A DNA stretch of 41,946 bases from NCBI GenBank assembly GCA_051453625.1, contig JBOZIK010000001.1:136468750-136510695 (forward strand), in the 5' to 3' direction. This document shows, one piece after another, positions 35,301-41,946 of this stretch; position 1 is the first letter of the stretch; each line of letters begins with the position of its first letter. This DNA is from Welwitschia mirabilis. Taxonomy: Eukaryota; Gnetophyta; Gnetopsida; Welwitschiales. The position numbers and the translations under genes are program-made. The notes under the pieces are model-generated. The model was not told the DNA's origin and did no database searches. It saw nothing but the letters and a program-made list of their open reading frames with translations.

Positions 35301-38300
35301 GCANNNNNNNNNNNNNNNNNNNNNNNNNNNNNNNNNTTCTCGGTCATGAATCCTTGAGCTCCTTGCATCTATAAAATCACATTCCATTCTACAAAGATCA
35401 TATTAGTTTGACAACAATTGGCAATATAAAATCTTAACACTTCTAAGAATGGTTAGGGCCTTAGTATATGGATGTATGCATTGCTTTTTTGTGTTTTTGT
35501 GGGTTGTGTAGATTGGCACCTTTTGTTTGATGTGGGCTTTGAATCAAACGTTCAAACTGTTGTATTGTTATTTCTCCTAAGCTTATGGATTATATGTAAT
35601 ATATTGAACTTTTCTATTATGTATACTGTATAGTTAGCCTTTTGTTCTACTTGTGCAGGGTGCATAATATGATTTTAAATTGTTCATCGGTGTCTAATTT
35701 GTGGTGTCACTTTTATGCTTTCACATTTAATTATTAAAATGCGCAAACCATCTCAATCTATTCTTTTAGATGTTTTTATTACATTGCAAGAAGGCATGAT
35801 AGCACAACTTGTGACTTTTAACTTGCTAAGAAAGTTAAAATTCCACTCACAACATGTGAGTGACTCATTAACATGTTGACTAGCTTAATTTTTGTAAGAA
35901 ATCATTCCTTATTCTTTTTTACTTTTTTCTTGTGCCTATTTAGTGCTAATTCTTGTATGATTAGATTGATTTGGGCAACCTAGCAATGTGGCAATTTGAC
36001 AAATGAAACCTTAATTTCATTTTATTGTTCCTGCATATGATCATTCTTCATCAGCTTTGCGACATGGGTATGCAGGTATTCATCCTCAATGTTTGTTTAG
36101 GACCTCCCCAGTTTAATCATGGAAGCTCATGTCCATCTTCAGTTCCGCTTTTTATCGATTCTTTGCCTTTTCATCTTACGCATGTATGTGCTGTGTTACA
36201 ATGTTGATTAATGGTGAGTACGTTGTTTGTTAATAACTAAGGGCTTACTGTAGAGAATAGGGCAATGCCCGTGTGGGTGTGATTTGGTTTAGAATGGGAG
36301 GCATTGAATGTAGTTTATTAGGCATAGCTTTTGGATTCCTCTGTGAATCTTGGTTCAGAGGAGTGGAATCATCCTATCACCCATTCTTTTTAATGAACTT
36401 CATTCCAAACTGTAAGACAAGTCCTAAATAAATAGAGGGTACATTAAAACCAGCTCAAAACATCAATTTAGTTGCCACCTCCATTCTGTCCTCGTGTCAT
36501 TTCCCACACTTTAGAACTTTTTCCTATGCTATCTTTTCTAAGCTCTAGGCAATTTTACTTATTTTTGTTAGAAGTGGAATATGCCCTAGAGGAGGTGTTA
36601 AATAAGGTTTTCTGGTTAACAATTATTCAATTGAACGTCATTCACTAATTTAAGCTATTATAGCAATGTTATACTAAATACAATGACCAACTAGAAACAG
36701 GAAAAGAATAAGAAAGAGCACAATGAGAAACACACAAGATTTTTATAGTGGTTTGACCTCAAACTACTCCACTTTTGAGGGGAATCAATCTCCCTCTTGA
36801 TGGTTCCCTTAATCCTTTTGCAGTTACTGTTACAATCCTTGATTTATAGCTGATCAAGGACCCTTTTCCAACACTCTGAGCCTTTGAGGCTGAGGTTAAA
36901 CTTTTACAACAAGCAGAAAGCTGAAGGAATGTGTCCCCTTTCAGCAACTTGGCCTTATGAAGCTCTTGGAAGATCAAGTTCTCAGAAATTTAGCTCAATA
37001 TTAGACTTCTTAGAAAGAATAGAATACCAACAGGTAACATTACAGAGAAATATGAGTAGAAATGATATATAGAAAACTAAGATAGGTGGTTGTTGGAAGA
37101 TGAGAAACTTGCTCAAATTGACTCCACTTTAGATTTAGAATGTGCTGTCTTCAACCTTGCATGAGGAGCGCCTTCCAAGATCAACTTTAAGTCCCTTGAT
37201 GACAATGCATGGCGAAGTAAGGTCTTCCAACATTTGAATCTGCATTCAAAATTCACTTCTGAAAGATGGGTGGTCGATCCTTGTAATGCATGCAGACGAC
37301 CTGCTTTAAATCTTGACTTTTTAGGCTTTAAGAGAAAGGGGGATGACTAGCCAGTTTTTGTAGATGCCTGGCAACCATTCTGTTTGAATGACCTACAACA
37401 TGCACTAATAAGAAAGGGGTCAACCTACCAAGGTAGGCAAATGCTGCACAAACAAGGTAGGCACAAAACACTCCCAAACTTATAAATCTTGATCCTTAGT
37501 AGTTCTTAAAGCTTCAGACATGATTCAAACAACTCTGAACAAGACTGTACATCATCATTGGAACAAACATATAAAATCTTGCAATCGTTTTTTGGATTTT
37601 AAGTGAGAAGTTTGGGTAATACTAGCATCTTCTGTATGCAAATTAAGCAACCACAATAAGGCATTATCAGATAATTTGTATACCAAGAACATATGACCCT
37701 TTACTAGTCAAGTATTAGTACTCTAATGAGCCATGGGTTCTGAGTAGGCTTCCCATTTATATTTCTGAGTTAAGTGGCAGCCATAATTTGCAACATTATT
37801 AACAATAAGAGGGTTGTAACAGATTTGCTTATTTTGTTTTTATTTTCAGAATGCAAGAAAATATAGATGTTTTCCAAGATTAATTTGGACATTATTTATA
37901 CCATTGTGTTTATACTTTTAAGTTTATTTCCTTTTCACAAGAAAACTGACAAGTTTGATAGCAGTAAGTCTTTGAGAAGTCAACGATGTTGTTAATGATG
38001 TTACAATCCAAATGACAGAGCACTAACTTAAATAAACAGAGAATAACTTGCCTGACTATGTTTTCGTACACTATGAACAAGGTAAATAGTTGACATCACT
38101 TTTATTTAAGCAATGCAAAATATTTGAAATAATTGCTGCTAATTAATTGCTTATTAATTCCAGATTTGACGTTGACATTCCTGGTGGTCCAGTTCTTAAA
38201 GAAAGTGATTTCACCATTCCTGGTATCTTCTTCTCAGCAGTAATATCAATTTGCTATAGACTATGTCACATACATCTCTATGCTTCTATAGACATAACTA

Positions 38301-38649
38301 TCACTGATAATGTCTACTGGCAATACTATTTCCAGGGTCACAGTTGGTGGTTGCTGACAGTCCAGTTGGGAGACTGGGGTTAACTGTCTGCTATGATCTA
38401 CGCTTCCCAGAGCTTTATCAACAATTATGTTTTAAGCATAATGCAGAGGTCTTTCCTTCAACAAAAATACTAATGATTGCTTTATCGTTTCTATTATGTG
38501 CTGGTGCTTCATTGTTTCCATAAACTAAAAAGAGTGCCATTTGAAATGTTTTTCAGATATTATTAGTTCCTTCAGCTTTTACAACTTTGACTGGTCAAGC
38601 ACATTGGGAGGTTCTTCTTCGAGCACGTGCAATTGAGACGCAATGTTAT
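20159..38649 (+). CDS. NLP2: Nitrilase-like deaminated glutathione amidase (Nit1-type, plant NLP2), 5' six exons, 3' end outside window
   Basis: Carbon-nitrogen hydrolase. Family knowledge: Nit1-type enzymes hydrolyse deaminated glutathione, a metabolite-repair reaction, and the Arabidopsis enzyme acts in cytosol and plastid. Spliced exons: 20159-20344, 20533-20669, 22067-22195, 38164-38222, 38336-38448, 38557-38649, giving 239 residues in one frame; all five introns are GT-AG. The nitrilase triad is present: Glu76 in CLPENFSF, Lys148 in YRKIHL, Cys189 in [10 protein letters not shown]. The [12 protein letters not shown] region is also conserved. The first ~45 residues are Ser/Arg/Cys-rich and precede the family start VKVAAAQM, consistent with a transit peptide; Met at 20219 or 20255 would give shorter forms. 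About 70 C-terminal residues of a ~300-residue family are missing, so the last exon(s) should lie beyond 41,946 after an intron longer than 3.3 kb. I see no frameshift or stop in the exons. The assignment as NLP2 rather than another nitrilase-like protein rests on recalled family sequence. Confidence 0.9.
20533..20669 (+). CDS. NLP2: Amidase exon 2 (catalytic Glu)
   Basis: Follows a TTATCAG acceptor and ends AAG|GTAAGT. Encodes the helix with EAAAAGVKF and the catalytic Glu in LPENFSFVG, then the family stretch ending [10 protein letters not shown]. Phase 2 at its end; the split Arg codon is completed by the first base of exon 3. Intron 1 is 188 bp. Confidence 0.9.
20670..22066 (+). other. 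Intron 2 of the amidase gene, nothing else recognised
   Basis: 1,397 bp with GTAAGT donor and TAACAG acceptor. Short open frames occur on both strands, but none resembles a protein I recognise. Confidence 0.75.
22067..22195 (+). CDS. NLP2: Amidase exon 3 (catalytic Lys)
   Basis: Follows a TAACAG acceptor and ends CTT|GTAAGT. Encodes [12 protein letters not shown] and GSSYRKIHL, where the Lys is the catalytic base-assisting residue of the nitrilase triad. The split Leu codon (TT|A) joins exactly to exon 4, almost 16 kb away. Confidence 0.9.
22196..23949. other. Start of intron 3, possible LTR debris
   Basis: No gene seen. Around 22,980-23,090 the order 'aaacacatgatttaacatggtacaacc' in pieces resembles the inner part of the Copia LTRs at 32.9 and 36.7 kb, too decayed to bound. 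A short repeat with 48-bp spacing (CACACATCAAG at 23,674 and 23,722) is present. Confidence 0.35.
24145..24590 (-). pseudogene. HSP70 pseudogene fragment
   Basis: A cytosolic-type HSP70 chaperone fragment read on the minus strand. Order seen: a weak KRT...TIEIDSLY match (24,530-24,590), [11 protein letters not shown] (about 24,460-24,495), a frameshift, then about 100 open codons with [24 protein letters not shown] (HSP70 signature 3), ELCKSINP, the linker-like [15 protein letters not shown] and VLIPRNT. This equals roughly residues 270-425 of a ~650-residue HSP70: end of the ATPase domain, linker and start of the substrate-binding domain. The reading frame is broken and the DEAVAYG segment after SINP is mostly deleted. 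It has no introns, compatible with a processed copy. The upstream part stops at the Copia insertion site. Homology ends near 24,145; the next ~170 bases on this strand (23,950-24,110) are partly open but unrecognised. Confidence 0.8.
24591..24987 (+). repeat. 5' LTR of the plus-strand Copia element
   Basis: Aligns along its whole length with 29,601-30,008. Shared blocks include AAACCTTATATTTC, TTTATGTTAAAAGCG, GGCTTTGTATC and GGCTTGAGCTAGAGGAA. Many substitutions and small indels indicate an old insertion. Ends ATAATA against ATAACA in the 3' copy. Confidence 0.85.
24989..25000 (+). other. tRNA primer-binding site
   Basis: TGGTATAAGAGC matches the usual plant Copia initiator-tRNA-Met site TGGTATCAGAGC at 11 of 12 bases and lies one base after the LTR end. 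Confidence 0.85.
25060..25860 (+). pseudogene. Copia gag remnant (UBN2-type) with broken zinc knuckle
   Basis: Translation around 25,230-25,700 gives [40 protein letters not shown] and [19 protein letters not shown], the gag helical domain typical of Copia elements. In-frame stops occur near 25,377 and 25,450. A frameshift splits the CCHC knuckle: CLFYRK is read in one frame and GHVKKEC in the next. The second Cys reads as Tyr. Confidence 0.8.
25930..25975 (+). pseudogene. Copia aspartic protease remnant
   Basis: [13 protein letters not shown] contains the D-S/T-G-A-S catalytic motif in the usual place between gag and integrase. The Asp codon is at 25,940-25,942. Confidence 0.75.
26280..27060 (+). 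pseudogene. Copia integrase remnant
   Basis: A degraded HHCC zinc region (CKECEVGK near 26,390-26,420) is followed after many stops by a better-kept C-terminal part at 26,815-27,055: [48 protein letters not shown], the standard end of Copia integrase. The central catalytic core between them cannot be read reliably. Confidence 0.75.
27290..28123 (+). pseudogene. Copia reverse transcriptase remnant with YVAD in place of YVDD
   Basis: Segments seen: [12 protein letters not shown] (start of RVT_2), [18 protein letters not shown], a GLKQ-like region broken by frameshift, then [33 protein letters not shown] and KLLWLSQ. The catalytic Tyr-Val-Asp-Asp reads Tyr-Val-Ala-Asp (27,893-27,904) because of one base at 27,900. 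Stops elsewhere also inactivate it. The domain continues into 28,783 after the N run. Confidence 0.85.
28152..28782. other. Assembly gap (631 N), probably false
   Basis: The 28 bases before the gap (28,124-28,151) are repeated exactly after it (28,783-28,810). The Copia protein reads continuously if the two copies are collapsed. Confidence 0.9.
28783..29480 (+). pseudogene. Copia RT end and RNase H remnant
   Basis: [16 protein letters not shown] and [21 protein letters not shown] follow directly from the RT text before the N run. RNase H pieces include [41 protein letters not shown] and [13 protein letters not shown], in the usual Copia order. Several stops and frameshifts. Confidence 0.8.
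29591..29600 (+). other. Polypurine tract of the plus-strand Copia
   Basis: AAGTTGGAGA immediately before the 3' LTR corresponds to the usual AAGTGGGAGA of Copia elements. Confidence 0.7.
29601..30008 (+). repeat. 3' LTR of the plus-strand Copia element
   Basis: Partner of 24,591-24,987. Starts TTGGTAG after the polypurine tract and ends TCATAACA. Confidence 0.85.
30016..30247 (-). repeat. Truncated 3' LTR of the minus-strand element
   Basis: Matches 33,541-33,774, for example AAATGGACACTTC, CATCCAAGTCTTGAC, CTCCTTGCATCTGTA and CAATTGGCAGTATAAAATCC. Only the first ~230 bp (minus-strand sense) remain; the rest is missing at the junction with the plus-strand Copia. Confidence 0.8.
30248..31339 (-). 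other. Non-coding internal part of the gag-only element
   Basis: About 1.1 kb between the gag knuckle and the polypurine tract. No protease, integrase, RT or RNase H motif seen on either strand. It contains two AAGCTCCCCCTTTCA copies (about 30,314 and 30,360), whose minus-strand form GAAAGGGGGAGCTT is purine-rich, and a short TA run near 30,699-30,712. Confidence 0.5.
31356..31396 (-). pseudogene. CCHC zinc knuckle of the minus-strand gag, first Cys lost
   Basis: Minus-strand reading [14 protein letters not shown] gives C-x4-H-x4-C with the first Cys of C-x2-C replaced by Ser. Confidence 0.7.
31556..32750 (-). pseudogene. Copia-type gag (DUF4219/UBN2) with C-terminal coiled coil
   Basis: Nucleocapsid precursor of the minus-strand element. 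N-terminal part (32,750-32,523): [20 protein letters not shown], the DUF4219-like start of plant Copia gag. After a frameshift near 32,525 an open run of 232 codons (32,494-31,796) gives [40 protein letters not shown] and [16 protein letters not shown], the UBN2 domain. A single in-frame stop separates this from a further 71 codons with an acidic stretch ([11 protein letters not shown]) and a heptad-rich coiled coil ([19 protein letters not shown]). The knuckle lies further on at 31,356-31,396. One frameshift and one stop in ~400 codons is much less damage than in the plus-strand Copia. Start chosen at ATG 32,748-32,750, which begins the MSFLVEG run. Confidence 0.85.
32808..32819 (-). other. 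Primer-binding-like site of the minus-strand element
   Basis: The minus strand reads TTCGTATCAGAACC directly after the LTR end, similar to the initiator tRNA-Met site (GGTATCAGAGC). Confidence 0.6.
32822..33774 (-). repeat. 5' LTR of the minus-strand element (953 bp)
   Basis: On the minus strand it starts TGGTAGGATTTTATATTGC and ends at the CA before the primer-binding-like site. Related fragments occur at 30,016-30,247 and 34,980-35,439. It carries five TCGACCC motifs at 33,443-33,541 and a GA-rich tract near 33,205. Confidence 0.85.
33775..34879. other. Intronic stretch without recognisable genes
   Basis: AT-rich, many stops in all frames, between two LTRs of the same family. No internal retrotransposon domain recognised, so it is not obviously the body of a second element. 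Confidence 0.5.
34880..34979. other. Assembly gap (100 N)
   Basis: Exactly 100 N, so the length is probably a placeholder. It hides the remaining ~500 bp expected of the partial LTR, or its truncation point. Confidence 0.8.
34980..35439 (-). repeat. Partial LTR of the same family
   Basis: Begins at the edge of the 100-N gap with TTTAAATAG, the same point as 33,320 in the full LTR, and runs co-linearly to TATAAAATCTTAACA. Contains the five-motif TCGACC cluster in decayed form at 35,107-35,206. A 33-N gap lies inside. Confidence 0.85.
35304..35336. other. Assembly gap (33 N) inside an LTR
   Basis: The sister LTR has 34 bases between the same flanks (AGTGAAGCA and the ...TGGTTATGAATCC block), so the gap length is realistic. 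Confidence 0.8.
35440..36565. other. Intronic stretch without recognisable genes
   Basis: Contains a 60-codon plus-strand open run at 36,025-36,207 with no family resemblance. Nothing else stands out. Confidence 0.5.
36566..37583 (-). repeat. Probable solo LTR of a related Copia family
   Basis: Starts TGTTAGAAGTGG and ends ATAAAATCTTGCA, about 1.0 kb. Layout parallels the 953-bp LTR: CCCTAGAGGAGGTG near the start (CCCTAAGAGGGGGGTGAG there), a 'CACAAGATTTTTATAGTGG...ACTCCAC' block (AAGATTTATAGGGG...CTCCACTC there) and ATAAAATC at the far end. No internal region on either side. Flanking 5-mers ATTTT and ATCGT match only 3 of 5, so no convincing target-site duplication. Confidence 0.45.
37584..38163. 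other. End of intron 3, nothing recognised
   Basis: AT-rich sequence leading to the exon 4 acceptor; pyrimidine-rich just before TTCCAG. Confidence 0.5.
38164..38222 (+). CDS. NLP2: Amidase exon 4
   Basis: A 59-bp exon after TTCCAG. Encodes FDVDIPGG...SDFTIP, the segment that directly follows YRKIHL in the family, so exon order and strand are secure despite the 15,968-bp intron before it. It ends CTG|GTATCT in phase 1. Confidence 0.88.
38336..38448 (+). CDS. NLP2: Amidase exon 5 (catalytic Cys)
   Basis: Follows TTTCCAG and ends GAG|GTCTTT in phase 0. Encodes [20 protein letters not shown]; the Cys is the nucleophile. The preceding intron is 113 bp. Confidence 0.9.
38557..38649 (+). CDS. NLP2: Amidase exon 6
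   Basis: Follows TTTTTCAG. Encodes ILLVPSAF and [16 protein letters not shown]. The donor is taken at TAT|GTAATT. If this intron were retained, translation would read three more residues (VIA) and stop at TGA. No match to the expected next segment (the Gly-Lys-His and Asp-Pro-Trp-Gly region) was found downstream in the window. Confidence 0.82.
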
Positions 38650-39087
38650 GTAATTGCATGATATCATTCAGATTAAATCTTTGCTTGATTTCATACTTTT
38701 ATTCTATCTATCTTTTTCACTTCTTCTAAGAGTTGATTAATAGTGGGAATTGGACTGAAAGCACATGTAGTAACACATTAGATGTTTCATGTTTTGACCA
38801 ATCACAATGCAAGATTTGAAATAATACTAGGTGAATTATAATTTAACAAGGATCATGACAACAACAAAGATTTCTTGCAATCATTTACATGCCCACTTGG
38901 CAATAAATTGGTAGTTTTCTTAGTCGCAAACACTACTAATTATCACATTGTCAATTCTTATGATGGACACAAATGACAGGAGAATGTTTTAGTCATACAT
39001 TAGTAAATTGTGTTCTAAGTGTCGATGTAACAATAACAATGAAGACTAGGACCAAGGGGACAAGAAACAAAACAAAACAACTCAGGA

Positions 39088-39137
39088 AAAAAAAGAAAAA
39101 GAAAAAAAAGAAAAAGAAAAAGAAAAAGACAGAAAAG
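39088..39137. repeat. A/G-rich low-complexity tract
   Basis: Repeated AAAAAG units. It produces long Phe-rich open frames on the opposite strand that are not genes. Confidence 0.85.
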
Positions 39138-40400
39138 GAATGATAGAGGCTGATCTCTTCCATAATGCTTTTCCCTATTAACATGTGCATGAGAGTGCAA
39201 TTTTTCTTTTTTATTTTAACTTTATCTTTGCATGCATTTATAGTGTCAAAGATGATATGCTGCCTAATACATCAAGAGATGAAACCTAGAATATACAAAT
39301 ATTGTTTGAAAATGAAACTTCTTACTGAAGGAATTGAGAGGCAACAAAGTTGAAGCAGTTGTATACAGTTAATGATAAATGATACTCAATTACCCCTTGC
39401 TTCATCATATAATCAAGCTACATGTCAGTATGACTTTGATATAAAACCTTGGATACATCCACATGATGTCTTGGAAATCTTTGGTCAGCTAAATATAATG
39501 TATGTACAAGCAAGTTGATTGTCATAGACCATTAGTCATAGCGTGAATAACTTTCCAAAATTTATACTTCATGAGCAAGATGATTTACTAGCACATATAC
39601 ATTAAGGTGATTATAAGATGTAAGGTAACATTCGTAAATAAATGTAACCTTTTCTTCTGTATGTTGGTTAAACGTATGAATTTTTCTTGCTAGGTGCTCC
39701 TGGTGTCGTTGGGATGCCTTGACAATCCCACAAGGTTCAAAGTATCCTGATATTTTGATTAGTTGTCATGGTTACTCACTGGAGGTAGCTGGTGATTGTT
39801 TTTAAGCATTGGTATGGTGCATATGAGGTGTATTACAAGGCTGACTCAAATCAATTTCAAATATTGAAGATAACTTAAGTGATGGAGCATGGAAGTAAGC
39901 ACCTGGTGCAGAACATAAGGAGAATTTAAGAGCAGTTGAAAAACTTAGTAACTACGCCTTCAACATGCCAAGGGGTTCAAGCTAGAGTATCTAAGCTTTA
40001 ACAGTTGTTATTGGTCAGTCTCTACATGAAATTGCAAAATGACTACCTGACAATACTATCACCAGATGACATTGCTTGATGACAGAAGAAGCATTCAATT
40101 ATTTTAGTTGAAAGTGTTGGTGCAATGACCTTTGCACCGGACACATCTGACATCATGTCATTGCAAGATGCACTTCAGATTGATTGAACTTCCAAATATA
40201 TTTATAATGAATAATTTTTTAGTTGGTTTTAAAAACACTATAAGAAGTTCATACTTGTCAAGGAAATAGAAAAACTATTTATTTCTTCTGTTTCTTACTC
40301 CGATGATGATACTGAGACTGTTGAAGGCTTCTTAAACTTTACAAATCTTTTTGGGCTTAGCAATGACTTAGTAAGAGACAATCCCAAGTAATAGAACTTT

Positions 40401-41012
40401 GTGCAAAGATCACTAAGTATGATGTACCGAAGGTTATGTAAGACAATGATTAAATTACTCCCAAAGAAGATAGGATATTGTACTTGCACTTACGGGAATT
40501 TGTGTGGTATGTCACCTAATGGGGTTCAACATAAAACCTACGTGGAAGATAGAAGACTCAATCCTACTCTTTGTCAAGTGAGCAAAGAAGAAATTTTAAG
40601 ATTGATGGATGGAGGAATTATTTATCCTATAGCAAATAGTGAATGGGTGAACCCTTTTATGGCGGTACCTAAGAAAGGAGGAAAACGAAGGGTATATACA
40701 GGTTTTAGATGGCTTAATGAGTATACTGAAAATGAATATTACCCATTACCCTTCCTAGATTTGGTTTTGGATTGGTTGCAAGGGCATGGGTATTATTATT
40801 GTTTTCTTGATGGTTGTAATGGCTATAATAAGAATATCATTGCTGTTGAGGATCACAACAAAACCACCTTCACCTCTCTGTTTGGTATGTTTGCATTTAG
40901 AAGAATGTCATTTGGCAGTGCTCCAAGTACCTTTCAATGGACGATTTTAAGAATTGCCACTGATCTAAGTGAAGAATGTATTAAAGCTCTTCATGTTTCC
41001 TTGTTCACATGA
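40401..41012 (+). pseudogene. Ty3/Gypsy reverse transcriptase fragment
   Basis: A 203-codon open run. After ~50 unclear residues it reads EEILRLMDGGIIYPIANSEW, VNPFMAVPKKGGKRRVY, YYPLPFLDLVLDWLQGH, YYCFLDGCNGYNK, KTTFTSLFGMFAFRRMSFG and STFQ, the Gypsy RT blocks in order, closest in recall to Athila/Tat-type elements. The block that should carry the catalytic Tyr/Phe-x-Asp-Asp is missing: ECIKALHVSLFT stands where an MDDFSVF-like segment is expected. No LTR, integrase or gag recognised nearby, so it is a truncated remnant. Confidence 0.85.
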
Positions 41013-41708
41013 TAACTTTGTAAAGGGCACGTCCATATGAACAAGACAAACATTGTGCAGCTGATATTTTTAAGCACTGCCTTTGATTGCTGATATGTCA
41101 TCCACTTAACTTAGCCAAGACACCCTAGTAATACTAGCTACTCTGCCTCCTATTCCATCATATTGAGGGCATGGAAATATATCAGGTATCTCCATCCATC
41201 AACAGTTTTACCTTACCCTTTGGTGAAGAGTAAGGATCTGTCAGCCCGAACCAACAAGGTTATTGATGTAACAAGGGGAACCAAATTCAATTTCTTGGAG
41301 TGGTCGTAGGCCATTAGATTCACTCTTAACATCTGAATCACATGAGGCCTTAACTTGAGGGTTATCTCCGATATGGATAGCAATGATAGGTGTGTCTGGG
41401 TCTATGCATTTCCATGACAGCTTTTCTTGAATTCGATTGTTCAAAGTTGTTGTCATGCACACCTTATAGAAATCCTGATTAGATGAAAAGACCTGTGAAG
41501 ATGATGTCTGAACCTCCTTGTCAAAGGTTCCTCAAAAAGGAATGAACACAACTTTCTCCTTTGTCTTCCTTGTCTTCTGATACCCTGGTATGAAGAATGG
41601 TCTCTTCGGCTTTGTTGACCTCGTTCCTGCATGATAACAATCATTAATATGAGCACAGTAACAACAATAGGGGGGAAAAGGTCTTTTTTGATGAGCTGAG
41701 TCAGCTGA
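41013..41708. other. Unrecognised sequence after the Gypsy fragment
   Basis: Two open runs on the minus strand (41,241-41,462 and 41,453-41,656) overlap slightly; I recognise no family in either. GC content looks higher than in the rest of the window, which may mean coding origin. Confidence 0.3.
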
Positions 41709-41946
41709 CAATCTGTTTTACTTGATGATGCAGTTCATGGATTCGAGGCTGTAGATGCTACTATCCCTGTGGTGATGATGGTTGCACACTCAGTGATGCT
41801 TGAATGTATGGGTACTAAGCGAGCAGCAGATAGTTCTCACCCTGATTATCCATTGGTTGCAGAACTGGAGGTACTACCATGGGATATGCCAGTGGTGGAT
41901 AAGAGGGATTGTACAAAGGATATGGAGACAGTGGACAGAATCTTGG
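41709..41946 (+). CDS. Unidentified open frame at the right edge (partial)
   Basis: Open for about 79 codons from the stop at 41,706-41,708 to the window end. It contains VHGFEAVDATIPVVMMVAHS and HPDYPLVAELEVLPWDMP. A possible acceptor TGATGCAG lies at 41,726-41,733. Composition is more gene-like than most of the window. It does not resemble the missing amidase C-terminus nor a retrotransposon domain I know. It could be an exon of another gene, a transposon ORF or chance. Confidence 0.25.

Larger units (their letters stand above)
22196..38163 (+). other. Giant intron 3 of the amidase gene (15,968 bp)
   Basis: Bounded by GTAAGT at the donor and TTAATTCCAG at the acceptor, with reading frame and family sequence continuous across it. 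It contains the HSP70 pseudogene, both Copia-type elements and the LTR fragments listed separately. Part of its length is N: 631 bases at 28,152-28,782 are probably not real sequence. Confidence 0.85.
38650..41946 (+). other. Partial intron 6 of the amidase gene (open at window end)
   Basis: From the GTAATT donor to the window end without any sequence like the expected C-terminal exon. It includes an A/G-rich tract (39,088-39,137), a Gypsy reverse-transcriptase fragment (40,401-41,012) and an unidentified open frame at the right edge. The stretch 38,650-40,400 holds nothing else I recognise. Confidence 0.6.

Noticed and set aside
38993-39200. Phe-rich membrane-like open frames on the minus strand
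   Set aside because: Translation of the A/G-rich low-complexity tract in two frames; no family or start context.
39690-39790. Candidate C-terminal amidase exon after an apparent TTGCTAG acceptor
   Set aside because: The translation does not match the expected family segment and soon meets a stop.

Overview
The window looks like nuclear DNA from a seed plant with a large, repeat-rich genome. It is AT-rich, carries several runs of N, and is dominated by old plant-type retrotransposons (Copia, Gypsy, a DUF4283-bearing LINE, tRNA-like SINE relics). The only gene I can support has a very long, transposon-filled intron. Introns of that size in a housekeeping gene suggest a gymnosperm, but that is inference and the species cannot be named from the sequence.

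Layout. 1-5,000: AT-rich and gene-free, with a tRNA-like relic near 1.9 kb and an assembly gap at 3.5 kb whose flanks are duplicated. About 6,900-15,720: an old LINE on the minus strand (ORF1 with DUF4283-like region and CCHC knuckle, endonuclease, reverse transcriptase, C-terminal zinc-binding region). It is broken by two insertions of one TG...CA element family, at 9,144-9,401 and 11,814-15,430; the second has a perfect 5-bp target-site duplication. 15,720-19,050: no gene seen. About 19,060-19,660: three diverged tandem tRNA-like units.

20,159-38,649: the first six exons of a nitrilase-superfamily gene (deaminated glutathione amidase / Nit1-like, plant NLP2 type) on the plus strand. All three catalytic residues (Glu, Lys, Cys) are present and all five complete introns have GT-AG ends. 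The last exon or exons lie beyond the window. Intron 3 is 15,968 bp and holds an HSP70 pseudogene fragment, a complete but dead plus-strand Copia element with two recognisable LTRs, a minus-strand Copia derivative that kept gag and lost pol, and several related LTR fragments. The partial intron 6 holds a Ty3/Gypsy reverse-transcriptase fragment and, at the right edge, an unidentified open frame.

The transposons are all decayed, so no working multi-gene system is visible. I did not find a convincing new biological system. The points most worth checking are the TG...CA element family with no visible coding capacity, the gag-only element whose LTR carries a periodic GGTCGACC motif, the upstream ORF overlapping the first amidase start codon, and assembly gaps that appear to be false.
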